Shown here: piece by piece, positions 10,646 through 25,600 of the stretch
How positions within the stretch are numbered: position 1 is the stretch's first letter
Layout: each line of letters opens with the position of its first letter
Source: Paraescarpia echinospica
Taxonomy: Eukaryota > Annelida > Polychaeta > Sabellida > Siboglinidae
Assembly (NCBI GenBank): GCA_020002185.1
Contig: CM034542.1
Span: forward strand, 55,752,626 to 55,816,625
Length of the DNA stretch: 64,000 bases
Reading direction: 5' to 3'
Made by a program: the position numbers and the translations under genes
The notes under the pieces: generated by a model
What the model saw: the letters and a program-made list of their open reading frames with translations, nothing else
Told to the model about the DNA's origin: nothing
The model's database searches: none

Positions 10646-13600
10646 GTAAGGCATCATCATTGTTGTTGCTGTGGTTGTTGCATGTTGTTGTTGCTTACAG
10701 CTGTTGTTTGTAGATTTTGTTTGTGGTTGTTGCTTGTGGTTTTTGTTTGTGGTTGTTGCTTGTGGTTTTTGCTTGTGGTTGTTGCTTGTGGTTTTTGTTT
10801 GTGGTTGTTGCTTGTGGTTGTTACTTGTGGTTTTTGTTTGTGGTTGTTGCTTGTGGTTGTTGCTTGTGGTTGTTGCGTGCTGTTGTGATTGTGGTTGTTG
10901 CTTGTGGTTGGGGTTTTGGTTGTTAAATGCTTGCGGTTGTAGCATCTGATTGTTGCCTATGTTGTTATTTGTAGTTATTGATATTGGTTACGTGGCTTAT
11001 TGTTGTTGGTTGCTGATGTTGCAGGCAGTTGTGGGTTGTATTTGTGCCTTGTGGTTGTTGCTTGCAGTTGTTGTCACTGTTGTTTCTTTCTTTATTGCTT
11101 GTGTTTGTTATTTGTAATTTTTGCTTACATTTGTTTCTTGTGGTTGTTGATTGTGTACGTTGCTAGTGGTTGTTGCTAGAAGATATTACAGGTGGTTGTT
11201 GCTAGAAGTTGTTGCTTGTCATTGTTGCATGTGGTTGTTGATGTGGTTATTGTTTGCAGTTGTTTGCAATTGTTTGTTGTTGCTAGTGGTTGTTGCCAGT
11301 GGTTGTTGCTAGTGATTGTTGCTAGTGGTTGTTGCTAGTGGTTGTTGTTAGTTGTTGTTGCAAGTGGTGGTTGCTAGCGGTTGTTGCAAGTTGTTGTTGC
11401 AAGTGGTTGTTGCTAGTGGTTGTTGCTAGTGGTTGTTGCTAGCGGTTGTTGCACTAACACCTGTATTGGTGACGTCATCAATCTTCCCCTGGCCACAAAC
11501 CTGACAGCTTTAATGACTGAACTCTTCTGCAGTGTCCATCAGAGAACTGACCAGTTCTGATGTGGTGATCACCACACCTGTTGTGTGGCTCAATCATTCC
11601 ACTAATTGCATTCTCACCTTAATGGGCTAGTCAAGTTTCCAGTAATTTGAGTCTCGTCACAATGGAGCATGCTGTCATTCTCCCACCTACTCTCAAGCTC
11701 ATTTTCCGCGGGAGGGGAAACAGTGCAGATGTGTAATCCTCTGCGAAGACTGTGACTTAGTCTAATGCGGTCTTTGATCACTTCTTTTTCAACTGCTCAG
11801 GCTGACGTGGCAATGTTGTTGTACAAGAACGTGGCAGGTTTTTTACTGAAGTGTTAAATTTTTCATGTTTTTATTTTGACTTATCTGTGGGTGATAATGG
11901 TCCACACTTATTTATTGCACCTCACTGTCAACAGCAGATGTTCAGTCTAATTTCTCGTGTCCATTTCACTAACATGCTTACGAGCTCTTAAACCCGACTT
12001 TGCACTTTAAAATAGATTTCGCTGCTTAACAGTGATCTTGTGTACTGAAAACTGTCAACATCAAGACATGCTACCGGGACACTTTCGCTGGTATGTCACA
12101 GAAATAGTGTCCATTGTGATATGGCGGCAGTGTTTTGCATTTTGAAAAAGCTTCTTAAATTAAACAATGGATTATGTTGAATGATGGATTCTCCTTGTGA
12201 GCTCATTGTGTCAATGGAACGGTCCCCTGGTCTCGTCCCAACATGTCTTTACTGAAGTCCTCTCTTCCGCTGACCTCTAGACTCAGTACCTCACTTACAG
12301 GATTCTCTTGTCTTATGGCAAATATGCCCAGTCTGCCAGCATTTCCTTCATATGAAGACATAAGATGGATTCAGGGATGAATGTCTCATCCTTGATCTAG
12401 TTAACAAGATATGCAGTGTCATTATTTCACTCATTGATTATAGCATGTGTAGAGTCTTGAGCACAATTTTGTTTTTTAATTCCGTCAACTTTAATATTTC
12501 TGTGATGGATCTCCTATCCCATAATTGACATCGACATTCCAGTTATTCTGCACAATGTGCTGTTGCCAGTCTGTTTGATTTTTCTCTGTTTTTAACATAA
12601 TAAAAATATTTTATCAAGTTTATTTTGGTTCTGTATGAGTTATTCTGTACTATTGGGACAAATAATTCCTGTTTGATGATTCCTGATTGATGAGAATAAT
12701 AGATGTCTTTCTCATTACGCAGTCTCCTGGAATCTTGTTTGCAGCATGTGCGGGTTTTGTGGTGAGTTAGCTGCTTGACAGAGAGAATAATTGATGGAAT
12801 GGAGACTTGCATGATGCCATTACGTCCTGCTGTGGTCGTTGGACATGTCTCTCCAATATGTAGCCGTCCCGATGGCACATGTTACTAATGACGACGAACC
12901 ACATTAAAGACCAGCTAGGGTTGATGCAGCTCCATTCCATACACCTGTTAAATCTCCCGTTTCTGATGGCTGAATCCCATGTTTTTTACCAATCTGTGGA
13001 TTGACAAATGTTTGATGAAATCAATCATGATTGAAGCTTCCATCCATGTCCCATTTTCAGACAATCTCCTCTTTTTTAAAAGTAAATTTTTATGGTGTTT
13101 TGTAGATATATGGCATTAAATGGCAAACATACAAGTTTATAAACATATAACTTTTAACTACAATGACAAGTTATGTAAATGTCTAAGTCTGTCTCTAATT
13201 GCAACCTTAAGATCTGACAGACCCACTTTTTAAACATACATCATTGATGTAATTATTTGTTTTTTCCAGGCGAGGTTGAACTAAAAGATTTACAACTACG
13301 ACCAGAGGCCTTGGTAAGTCAGAAACCTTTCTATTACGTCGAATATTGTAAACAGTGAACACCCACTCATACTTTTGATTGCCCGTCTATCAAACAAGAC
13401 ATGGCAGTCTTCATTGGTAACTAAAATGCCATCCCCACATGGGCTTCTATAAACATAACATTGCCATTATTGCAGGACACTGGAAAATATAAGCTTTCTA
13501 TATAAATGCCAGAGCATCACAGACGACAATTGGTCGATTCCTGATGATTGTAAAGACTGTTTTCACAATGTTGTTGCTTAAGTACAGCCAGTATTCTAAT

Positions 13601-16600
13601 ATCTTTCCTTCTAAAAGGTCATTTACATTTTATCTGCTTTCTACAATAATTATTACTCTTTCTACTGAAGACTTATTTTCATTATTTTTTGTTGCCTAAA
13701 TACAGCGAGTATGTAAAATTTATTTTAGTTATTGCTTTCTGATGTATTATGAAGATATTATATGAAGAAACGTGTTTGATGGGTGGTTAGTTCATGTGTT
13801 GATTTTTCAATTTTTTAGATATATATATCTTAATGTTATTGTATTTCAATTAAGATGTTTCTTAATATTATTGTTTTTAAATTGCCGATTAGGATGTTAA
13901 AAAGCATAACATAAAGCATAATTTCAGTGATTAAATTATTTTGTCATTATCATAGTAAAACTTTTACGATCGTTTTTTAACAGACCTAAGCCAGCCAGTT
14001 ATTGGCTACACATGCCTATAATTGACACACTGATGACGTGGGCAAATTACGGGGCTATTTACCTGAGAAAGCAGTGTTGATTTATTTCCTGGAGCAAGCA
14101 AGATGAGACAGTTTTTGTGCTGTTAAACTGAAACAGTGTTGCCTGTTTTATTTCTAGTTTGAGCTTCAGCTGCCTGTGGAAGTGAAGGCCGGAGTTGTGG
14201 GTAAGTGATCCTGCGTCTTCTTCTTCATCATCTTCTTCATCTTTTTTCCTTTTCTTGAACGTTTTCTCTACTTCACCTTCTTCCATTTCTACTTCTTCCT
14301 TTTCTTAATCTTTTTTCTTCATCCTCTTCTATTTCTTCTTTTTCATCATCTTCTTTTTATTCTTCCTCATCCTCCTTTTCCTCCTCTTTGTTTTCTACTT
14401 CTTCCTCTTCTTTTTCTTCCTCTTCTTCATCATCTTCTTCATCATCCTTTTCCTCAATTTCCTCTTCTTCTTCATTTTCCCTCTTCTTCTTAATCTTCTT
14501 CTTCCTGATCCTCCTTTTCGTTGTCTTCCTCTTCTACTTCTTCTACCTCTTCTTCATCATCTTCTTCATCTTCTTCCAATACTACACCTTCTTCATTTTC
14601 TTCATCATCATCTACTTCTTCGACTTCTTCATCTTCTTTTTCTTGTTTTTCATCTTCTTATTATTTTTCATCTTATTAATATTATTCGTTTTCATCTTCT
14701 TCAAGTTATTATTATTCTATCCCAAAACAGCAGTAGATGGTATTAAACGACCATTGTGTTGATCAACAGTTTGGGTGCACTAACCACTAAACCGGTGCTT
14801 CAACTTGCTTGAAATACCATTATCGTGACACCATTTCCTCAAACCCTTGAGTAGGTCTCTATAACTCTGGCTTCATGCTCATACCAGTTTTGTGTGGCAT
14901 TAGTGGAACCATACACAGGCGATTACTGCTGTTGACCAAACACGAACACACAAATGTAAATGGAAAGAAGACAGTGTAAAAGCTATAAGCCTTGCTATCT
15001 TTCATATAAATATGCCCATTTTGTAAAGCATGCAAGATAAATTTTGAGTCGTCGTTTGCTAAGTAGTTGGTGACAAAATAAATTTCAAAGCATGCAGTTT
15101 TTTTATAGTAAAAAACAAATTGTGTCTTGCACACAGTGTGACATTGCCTGATGCACTTTAAGCGTAGGGTTTAATGGAGAAATCAATAAGAGCTGAATGC
15201 GACTATGACTGAGTATACACAGGGGTACGGTGATCATGGCTCGGTGTCACACAGTAGGGTTTAGTGGAGAAGACATAAATAGGTGTGTAAATAATTAAAG
15301 ACAACAGGGCTAGAGATTAAACAGCGACCCAGCAGTCTTATTCAGTGCATTGAGCTGTTGGTGCACTCGGAGTTGCACTAAGTGCTGCTAGACTCATTAG
15401 TGAGTGCCAGGAACAACTGACAGCGAGAAACACCTCTCACACTTACACTAGGGGTGTCAGTTGGGGCTAGGGTGCAATGTTCTGTGTGTGTGTGTGCACG
15501 TGTGTGTGCGTGGGTGTATGGGTGTTTGTGTATGTGTGTGAGTGTGTGTGTGTGTTTGTGTACATGTGCATAAATGTTTTTGTGCGTGTGCATGCATGTG
15601 TATGTGCGTGTGTTTCAGTGTGTTTGTATATATGTGAGTAAGTGATAAGTGTGTGTGTTTGTGTGTGTATATGTGTGTGTGTACATCTGCAAGCGTGTGC
15701 GCGTGAATTCATGGGTATACATGTGTGTGAGTGTACATGATGTGTATGTGTGTGTGATGTGCATGTGTGAATGTGTATGTATGTGCATGTGTGCGTGTGT
15801 GTGCATGCACGTGAGCAAGCATACATACATGTGTCTGTGTGCAGTGTACACATACATTCACTCACATCTGTTAATTGTTATGTACATACCTGCATGTCCA
15901 ACTGCATACAAATGCACGCAGTGTAGCATTCATGTATGCATGCTTGTGTCCAATCAAGCATGCAGCGTGGGCGTCTGTATTGACCATGGCTGACATGCAT
16001 AGAATGCATTGTCCTGTCCGTGTGTTTTTTTTCTTAATATATTTATTGATTTCCTGCCTTCAGTTCATAGCTTGGCATTCCAGGATCAGTGATCCACGAT
16101 CTATGATCTAGCATGCTCCAACACCGTCAGACGTCTGATTAGTTCTCTCACAGTCATTCGGTTGTTAAATAAACATTTCCTCTATTGCTTTCCTATATTT
16201 ATCTAGAATATAATCAGTTCATATCTTTTCCTGTATTATTTGCAAGATGTTTATTGGTTCAGTGGAGATAGCTAGTTAAAGTTTATTACATCGTGTGTAG
16301 ATCAACACATCGCTAAGAAGTCTGTTTTGTTTTGTCATACTGTTTAACGTTAACATGACAGACATTTTCCCTTTGTTCGCGTGATATCACCTGTGTGATA
16401 TTGCCTATATGTGATATTGCCTGTATGATATCGCCTGTGTGATAGCACCTATGTAAACACATTGTGTTCACTTGCCCATGTAATTTCATGTATTTTCACT
16501 CATCATAATCATAAACATCGATCTATTTCCAATTTGGGACGTAAAAGAACCACTGAGGACGACAAGCACCCTGGCAGTGACCACCCTCAGTGCCAGCATA

Positions 16601-19600
16601 GAAAGGTCGGCTTGGCGATAATGTTCTGAAAAAGGCTTACTAGTTGAATGAGACCTCATAAGATCATAACATTGTAACCTCACAATATACAGACTAGTCA
16701 GTTAATAGAACGTTGCCGAGTGCTGGAAACAACTAGAACTAGAAGAACTAGAATATTTACTCTCTGTTGCCTACCTACAGGACAGTTTTCAGCTCATCAT
16801 CTTAATGCCTACTTATCAAGTGTGCTTTCTCTCAAACTGTGCCCAAAATTTTAAATGAAACACTACTTTCTACTCCCCCCATAAATGAAGACATTCGAAA
16901 CTGCAGTTCTACCCTAATTTCTTAACATTTTCTCTTTCAGATGATGACTTTTGCACGTCCGTTTTCATGATTTATATTTTATTATTCTGGTTTGGTGCTC
17001 CTCTGAACTTGAGTTCACGAATGTTTAGACACCATAATAGTTTATTGTTGTTACGTCTTTGTCTGGTGATCAGGGCTTGCTAGTGGTGTGACGACTTACG
17101 TCATGTCACCTTTCTTTCTCGGTCCACATTAGCGTTCATTTGGCAGAACATATCTATTGCAAACACCAGCCCACGTAACTCCTCTTTGCCAGATGGTCCT
17201 GTTTGCAAATGCTGTAATCAGCTGTTTGACAATAAAGCTCTGTTCAATAATGACGTTAGGCAGGTTTTATTTTCTAATATTTCCATTCAGTTTCACTTTG
17301 ATCGTTGAGAAGCTTCTGTTGTGCAATATCATTCACCACGGGAAGCATGAAACACAAAAATATCATTCACCACGGGAAGCATGAAACACAACAATATCAT
17401 TCACCACGGGAAGCATGAAACACAACAATATCATTCACCACAGGAAGCATGAAACACAACAATATCATTCACCACGGGAAGCATGAAACACAACAATATC
17501 ATTCACCACGGGAAGCATGAAACACAACAATATCATTCACCACGGGAAGCATGAAACACAACAATATCATTCACCACGGGAAGCATGAAACACAACAATA
17601 TCATTCACCACGGGAAGCATGAAACACAACAATATCATTCACCACGGGAAGCATGAAACACAACAATATCATTCACCACGGGAAGCATGAAACACAACAA
17701 TATCATTCACCACGGGAAGCATGAAACACAACAATATCATTCACCACGGGAAGCATGAAACACAACAATATCATTCACCACGGGAAGCATGAAACACAAC
17801 AATATCATTCACCACGGGAAGCATGAAACACAACAATATCATTCACCACGGGAAGCATGAAACACAACAATATCATTCACCACGGGAAGCATGAAACACA
17901 ACGATAGATAGGTTGGAATAAATGTTGGTTGTAATTTTATTGGATGTAGTAGTGATATCATGGGCTCGTGGTACACTAGAACACACATGTAATTCCTCGT
18001 ATTGATTTCTTCAGTGACGGTTAACCATATGTGATATGACAGCAACAGGTTTGATTGACGCATTATTCTGACACTGACCCTAACAGTAACAATGAATGAT
18101 GTATAACTTACCCTTTTGATTGACGCATTATTCTGACACTGACCCTAACAATAACAATGAATGCATATATAACTTACCCTTTTGATTGACGCATTATTCT
18201 GACAGTGACCCTAACAATAACAATAACGTGATATGACAGCAACAGGTTTGATTGACGCATTATTCTGACACTGACCCTAACAATAACAATGAATGATGTA
18301 TAACTTACCCTTTTGATTGACGCATTATTCTGACACTGACCCTAACAATAACAATGAATGCATATATAACTTACCCTTTTGATTGACGCATTATTCTGAC
18401 AGTGACCCTAACAATAACAATGAATGCATATATAACTTATCCTTTTGATTGACGCATTATTCTGACACTGACCCTAACAATAACAATGAATGCATATATA
18501 ACTTACCCTTTTGATTGACGCATTATTCTGACACTGACCCTAACAATAACAATGAATACATATATATATAACTTACTCTTTTGATTGACGCATTATTCTG
18601 ACACTGACCCTAAGAATAACAATGAATGCATATATAACTTACCCTTTTGACTGACGCATTATTCTGACACTGACCCTAACAATAACAATGAATGCATATA
18701 TATAACTTACCCTTTTGATTGACGCATTATTCTGACACTGACCCTAAGAATAACAATTAATGCATATATATAACTTACCCTTTTGATTGACGCATTATTC
18801 TGACACTGACCCTAAGAATAACAATGAATGCATATATAACTTACCCTTTTGATTGATGCATTATTCTGACACTGACCCTAACAATAACAATGAATGATAT
18901 ATAATTTACCCTTTTGATTGACGCATTATTCTGACACTGACCCTAACAATAACAATGAATGATATATAACATACCCTTTTGATTGACACATTATTCTGAC
19001 ACTGACCCTAACAATAACAATGAATGATATATAACTTACCCTTTTGATTGACGCATTATTCTGACACTGACCCTAAGAATAACAATGAATGATATATAAT
19101 TTACCCTTTTGATTGATGCATTATTCTGACGCTAACCATAACAAATAATAATTAATGCATATATAAAATGTTGAACAAACCTTAACCCTTTTGATTGATC
19201 CATTATTTTGACCCAGCAGTAGTTGCAAAACAACGAGGGTTATTATGGTATATCTGTGACAACATCTGTGACAACATCTGTTACAACATCTGTGACAACA
19301 TCTGTGACAACATGTGATGTTGGTGACAGGGCGGATCCATCTGACAATCCCGTGGACGTCCCTCTACACGAGTTCAGTGACAGTGGTCCTTGAAGATGTC
19401 TACATCCTGGTCTCGCCGATCGCAGACAGGAAGTACGACGCAGCAAAGGATGCAACACAACGTAATGCCATCAAACAACAAATTCTGGCGAAGTTGGAGA
19501 ATCCACAAGATCAAAAGAAAGGTGGTATAGCTTTAGTAAATATAATTACTTGTGGGGTTTAATCTTGTTTATTTTTGTTGTTGTGAGTGTGTGTATGTGT

Positions 19601-22600
19601 GTGTGTGTGTGTGTGTGCGTGCGTGTGTGTGTGCGTGTGTGTGTTTGCGTGTGTACGGATGCATTTGTGTGTCTACCACTGTTTTATATAAATGGATTTT
19701 ATCCACGCTGTCTCTGAAACTTGTTGCTGTAAATTGCTGCATCGATAAATCTTTTAAAATCAAGTCATCAGTCTGTCCTGATGTCGCTGCTTCACGCAGT
19801 CAACCAACATGAGATTCACAGCAATCTGCTCCAGTCAGACAAAGTCACCACAGGAATGTCAGAAGACAAGATGCATTTTTATTAAAACTCCTGTCTCAGA
19901 AATAGCTCTGTGACATTTACCGAATATTGCAGTTGTGATTAAATTTCCCCCCACATCCACCATTGCAAACCCATTCACCTAATCTGGCATGTCTACTTTC
20001 TAATTTCCGCAGCCTATAAACACATCTCACTGTCTCATTTCAAAGTACATCTGTGATGTCAGTTTTTCTGCATTGGTGAAAGTGTGTGATTAAACGTGAT
20101 TCTGTGGCACTGACTGTATGCTTATGTTTGTGAAAGGTTAGCTGCACAGCTGTCTGGCAAATGTATCTAGCATGTCTCAGTGCAGCTGTGATATTGTTTA
20201 TTACGTGTGTCAGTTGAGCTGTTATTTATCTCCATTTGACAGACCTTTAATATTTAACCAAGTATATATATATGTATATACATATATATATGTGTATATA
20301 TATATATACATTACGTATATATGTATGTATATATATATACATACATATATATATATACATGGCACTTGCGGTTTGTTTCTCTCTTTCGTTGTCGATTTTG
20401 TTGTGATTACAAACTTCCTGTGTGATCAGTTTTAATCCAGTGATTCTGCACAGTTCTATGATGTATTTGTTACGTTGTCTGTGATTTGTCATCCATCGCT
20501 TAACATATTTTTTTAACATTTCCAGTCCTTCTAATGTTAGTGTTATTTCAGTGATTAGATGGATTGGAAAGATAAACAATTACTATTTATGTTTTGTATG
20601 CATTAGCCAATGTTTGAATCAGCCAGATGTAGTTTTTTTTAACGATAAATTACGTTGGTGTTCACAAATGTTCTTTATTAATGTCTGGTTGGGTGTATAG
20701 AAGTATTGATTCTGTTTGTAGATGGATCGTCCGTGGAAGACCAGGGCTTTGTAGAGAAGCTGATGGCAACAGTTATAAATAACATCCAAGTAAGTGATGT
20801 CGAAAATAAAGGAGGAATTAGTAGCACAAACTGAAAATAAAACTAAGGTGTGAATGTGACGATACTTTAGCACAAGATGGATGTGGTATTGGCAACCTCG
20901 ATAGTTACTGTCTGCAGTTGTGATGTATGTACAGTGTTATCACAACATCATAACCAATCAATGTTGTCAATCCAATATTGATTTATGGTTTGATATTTGT
21001 GATGTAAAATCGTTACCATAAACAAGTGGCGCACAGTAACATAATTGGACTCTCAGTCGAGGAAACCAGAATTCAAATCCTGTTGGTGCTGTTTCAAAAT
21101 TTTTGCAATTTTGTGCATTCCACATTGCCTTTGTTCATTCGACTGTATTAATGTATACCCAGCTATAAACAGTACTTGATACAAGTGAACAAATAGTCTT
21201 CAAGTAGTTTTATTACAGCATGGCTGAATTCTTCCAAGAAAAGTGGAGATGGCATTTGATTGAACAGGTCCACCTGGGAGTGAGGTGTAAAGTGCTTTGG
21301 GCAGTCTTAATAACTGGATATCTCGCTGTATCAGAATTTACATTTAAGCCTCTCTTCACTCCACAGATATCAGTCCATCACATCCACATTCGCTACGAAG
21401 ATGTCACGAATCGGCAACATCCATTCTCGTGTGGTATCATGCTGAAGAAGTTGACAGCGGAAACAACAACTGACCAGTGGAAACCAACTCAGATTAACGG
21501 AAGTGCAACCAGAATTCACAAGGTACTGGTTGTGGGCAGAGACATCAATTAGAGCATAGATTGGTTTGTTCCTTGGTTAAGTAATTTATAGTCATATTTA
21601 CACATCTTTGACATTTTTAATCATATAGTAATTTTTGAAAAAAATTAATTGTTTCTTTCATGTAATACATTAGCTGAACATCAAACTTGTTAGTGTTTGA
21701 TTTAGGTGCAAAAGAAGTTATTTATTATTATTATTAATTTGGCAGGATATATTATGATACTTCTTCAACTGACCATATTTTTATCTTGCTAATCCTCCTT
21801 AGCGCCATGGTTATTAATCAAGTAATGACAATATTGTGATTTGACACTGCCTATTCCTATGGTTTTGACGTACCTATGAGCTTGGGTTGCAGAGGATTTT
21901 GGTGTAATCGCATCTTTATATTTGACTATAACTGGAAATAGTAATAAATTACTTATTATGTGTCAAAGTAAGTTATGTCTGAATCATACCTAGTCTACTC
22001 TTACATCTTCTTCTTCCGTCGCCATTATCCCTCACGGTGTCGGCCTGGAGTGTAGTAGTCATCGTCACTTTTTCCGGTCTTGCATGTCTTCTTCCAGCCC
22101 CGTCAACTCCATGTCCTTCTTCACACTGTCTTTCCATTTTTGCTGGTCTCCCTCTTTTCCTTTTCCCAGTGACTGGCAAGCCTGCTGCTATTCTCAGTGC
22201 TGTTCCTCTCTTCTCTGGACGTGGCCATACCAGCGAAGCCGGTCATCTCTCAACTTCTCTTCTATGCCCTCAACACCCGCCAGCTGTCGCACCTCCTCAT
22301 TTGTTTTCACTTCCCTGAGTGAGATGTTCTTCGCCCATCTGATCATCCTCATCTCAGTTCGCAAGAGGAGGGGCTGTTCCATTCTCTTCAGGGCCTATGT
22401 CTCCGCTGTGTACACAAGGACTGGCCGAATCACCACGCTGTAGATCTTGGTCTTTCGCTTGTGTGGTAACCTGCGGTCACAAATGACTCCACTTGTTTCC
22501 CTCCACTTCCGCCAGGCTGTATTGACTCTTGCCTTAACAGCCATTTCACAGCCTCCGTCCTCCTGTATCACAGATCCTAGGTACTTGAATTCGGTGACTT

Positions 22601-25600
22601 GGTTTAACTTCTCTCCATGGATGTCCACTATCTTGACTCTGCCTTTTGTCACTCTTCTCGAGCTGACTGGAACTTACGTCTTTGCTGCGTTGACATACAT
22701 AAGGAGCCCTTTCTTCTCTAGGGATCCCTGCCACTTCTTCATTTAATATATCACATGTAACAGTAGGCCAAGTCTACTGTTACCTGTGATATATTAAGTG
22801 GCTTTGACCTATTACAGTTGTGACAAATTGTTTCATTGCGGAGACAATATGTGACAGGCCACAAAGGTTTTGACTATAAGGTATATTTTGGAAAACTGCG
22901 GAAATGCCTAAAATACATCGCAGGGGTGAAAGTATCAATTTTTTGTATTTTTATGCATATTTTGAATTGAATGGTATGTGATTTCAAATTAAATCCCTAA
23001 AGTTGAAGTTGTCTTTATCAAAAACGTGAATTCTTCAGGTAGGTCAATTCAGCCACCTGCAACTTCGCAATAAATTGACTTACATGTATGACACTAATAT
23101 CATTGTAAAAGTAAAAGTTTACCCTTTAGCATGCTCATATCTCCATACTACAAAAATGTACCTTAAGTTCAAAACCATCGCGATTTGTCATATATAATAT
23201 AATGTAAACACATCTTTAGTGAGATTACACTCACCTTCCATTTCAGTTGGTACAGCTGGAGGGACTTTCCTGCTACTGGAATCCATACCTACATGAACAG
23301 AGCATGGTTCGCAACCAGATCCACACAAGCATCTGGCTGGTAGGTGACTAGAGAACTGGGAGAACTGTAGCGTATTTCTGACCTGCCAAAGCAAAGAGGG
23401 TGTTAAGTTGCAAAATTATGAAATTTAGTTCTGTACCTTTTGGATTTTATGGATAATGAGTTTGAAAATGATACCTCATTTGTAGAAATATCTTCATAGT
23501 TCTTTATTTATTGCAAAAATTGAAGGAAACTTTAAATAGCATCATTTTGAGATACGAGGTCATTTTAACGGATAATTCCATTGTTTTTCTATGGTTCGTC
23601 CTCTCCTTTGGCAATTTATTCTTTTAACCCATCATGTCACTACATTATAGTATTGTAAACTAATGGGTCACCAATTTGGACCCTCTTTGCCGCCATCAGA
23701 GATTCTAGGCTGACCACTGAAAGAGACAACTTAAGTGTAATAAAAATGAAAACTTTTGACTTTTATCTGTTCAATAAGAATGTTTACGGGGAAATGAAAT
23801 TTTAAGAATGTTAAATATATATGTATATATATATATATACAGTTGGTGTACCCACATTTATAGTTGATTGTGAGCATAGGGTTTGCACCGGATGTGTTCA
23901 CGGGGTTTTATTGCAAGAGATGTTGCATGCCTTTTTCCACTTTCGATTTAGGAATAGTATGGAATTGTATATATCGGGGCGAAATACCCCCACATTTGGT
24001 ATTAGTATAATTTTAGATTTAGTGTTTTTGGCAGCAGATAGCGTGGTATTCAGAAAGGCACTTTTTAGTTAATCATGTTGGCTTAGTTAATCATGTTGGC
24101 TTTAAAATTAACTCTACACATAACAAGCTCTGCTGTGATTACATGTCATTCCTTTCAATTGTTCTAGGAATACCGCTGCTGCTTTATATGTTGAAATGTG
24201 GGCTCTAACAGCCTGATGTTCAGGAGACTAGTATGGGCTCAGTCACAGGCCTGGCATTGGGTTGTAGAGTCCACATTTCTTTTATTTAAATATTACAGTG
24301 TGCCAAAAAGGCTTATACACTGGTTACCCATAATAAACAAACGTCATCCATTTGGCCTTTTTCATATCTATATTTGTCTCCGTGTTGTTGCTTGCATAAA
24401 TATATATATACATATATGTATAAAATAGTGGTCAGACATTCAAATTGAACAATAGCAATACCTGATGCCTTTAATGCACGGTTGTTACGTTGTCTTACAG
24501 ATGATTTTTGTTTTAGAATTTGCTGAAAAACTCTATAGACACGCACACAATCAAAGAGCAGGAGCTGGACTTCAGTAAGTACTCAATATAAGTCTTGTAG
24601 CCATGCCTTCTTTTGTGGGCAGTGTAACTATTGTAGCCATGCCTTCTATTGTGGTCAGTATAACTCTTGTGGGCAGTGTAACTCTTGTAGCCATGCCTTC
24701 TATTGTGGTCAGTATAACTCTTGTAGCCATGCCTTCTATTGTGGGCAGTGTAACTCTTGCAGCCATGCCTTCTGTTGTGGTCAGAAAATGAATTGGAAAA
24801 TACATATTTTTTAACAGAAGACAACAATCCAATGCTAACAACAATGCTAAATGAAACAACTCATAAACTTGCAATAAAACATATTTCATAAGAGTCGTAC
24901 CTGGATGTTTTGAGATGGCATACTTTTTGTATTGACCCTTGGTGTCACTGTGTATGTCATCTGTCACCAGTTATTTGGCCGGTGTCAGCATCCTGTAAGA
25001 TGGTCCTCAACAAAGACAGTCTGTCACTGTATATATCATCTGTCACCAGTTATTTCTGGTTATCCTCAACAAAGACAGTCTGTCACTGTATGTTATCTGT
25101 CACCAGTTATCCGACCAGTGTCCTCAACAAAGACAGTCTGTTACTGTATATATCATCTGTCACCAGTTATCCTCAACAAAGACAGTATGTCACTGTGCAT
25201 GTTATCTGTCACCAGTTATCTGGCCGGTGTCAGCATCCTGTAAGATGGTCCTCAACAAAGACAGTCTGTTACTGTATATATCATCTGTCACCAGTTATCC
25301 TCAACAAAGACAGTCTGTCACTGTGTATGTTACCTGTCACCAGTTATCCGGCCGGTGTCAGCATCCTGTAAGATGGTCCTCAACAAAGACAGTCTGTCTG
25401 TGATGCCGAGAGTGATGGTTGATATTGAAGTAGACGACATTGAAGTGCTTGTCTCGCGACTACAGGTAAATACAGCAACATCAACATGTTATAACTCCAG
25501 AGTCATTTCTTTACCCTCTTTATATATATTCATAGGCATCAAATCCAGGCTGGAGGGGCTGAGCCCCTTAGTAATTTAGGTGGAGTAGCTGGAGATAGGA

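Noticed and set aside
14388..14762. 124-codon Ser/Phe-rich frame
   Set aside because: Produced by the TTC/CTT tract inside intron 3.
17322..17902. CRISPR-like array of regular 34-bp repeats
   Set aside because: No spacers between units, and the context is a eukaryotic intron.
18050..19190. Interstitial telomeric repeat suggested by 'ccctaa'
   Set aside because: CCCTAA occurs only once per 62-66-bp unit and is not tandem.
21220..21552. 110-codon frame beginning 'MAEFFQEKWRW'
   Set aside because: Read-through of the SINE 3' half into exon 6; only the part from 21367 is coding.
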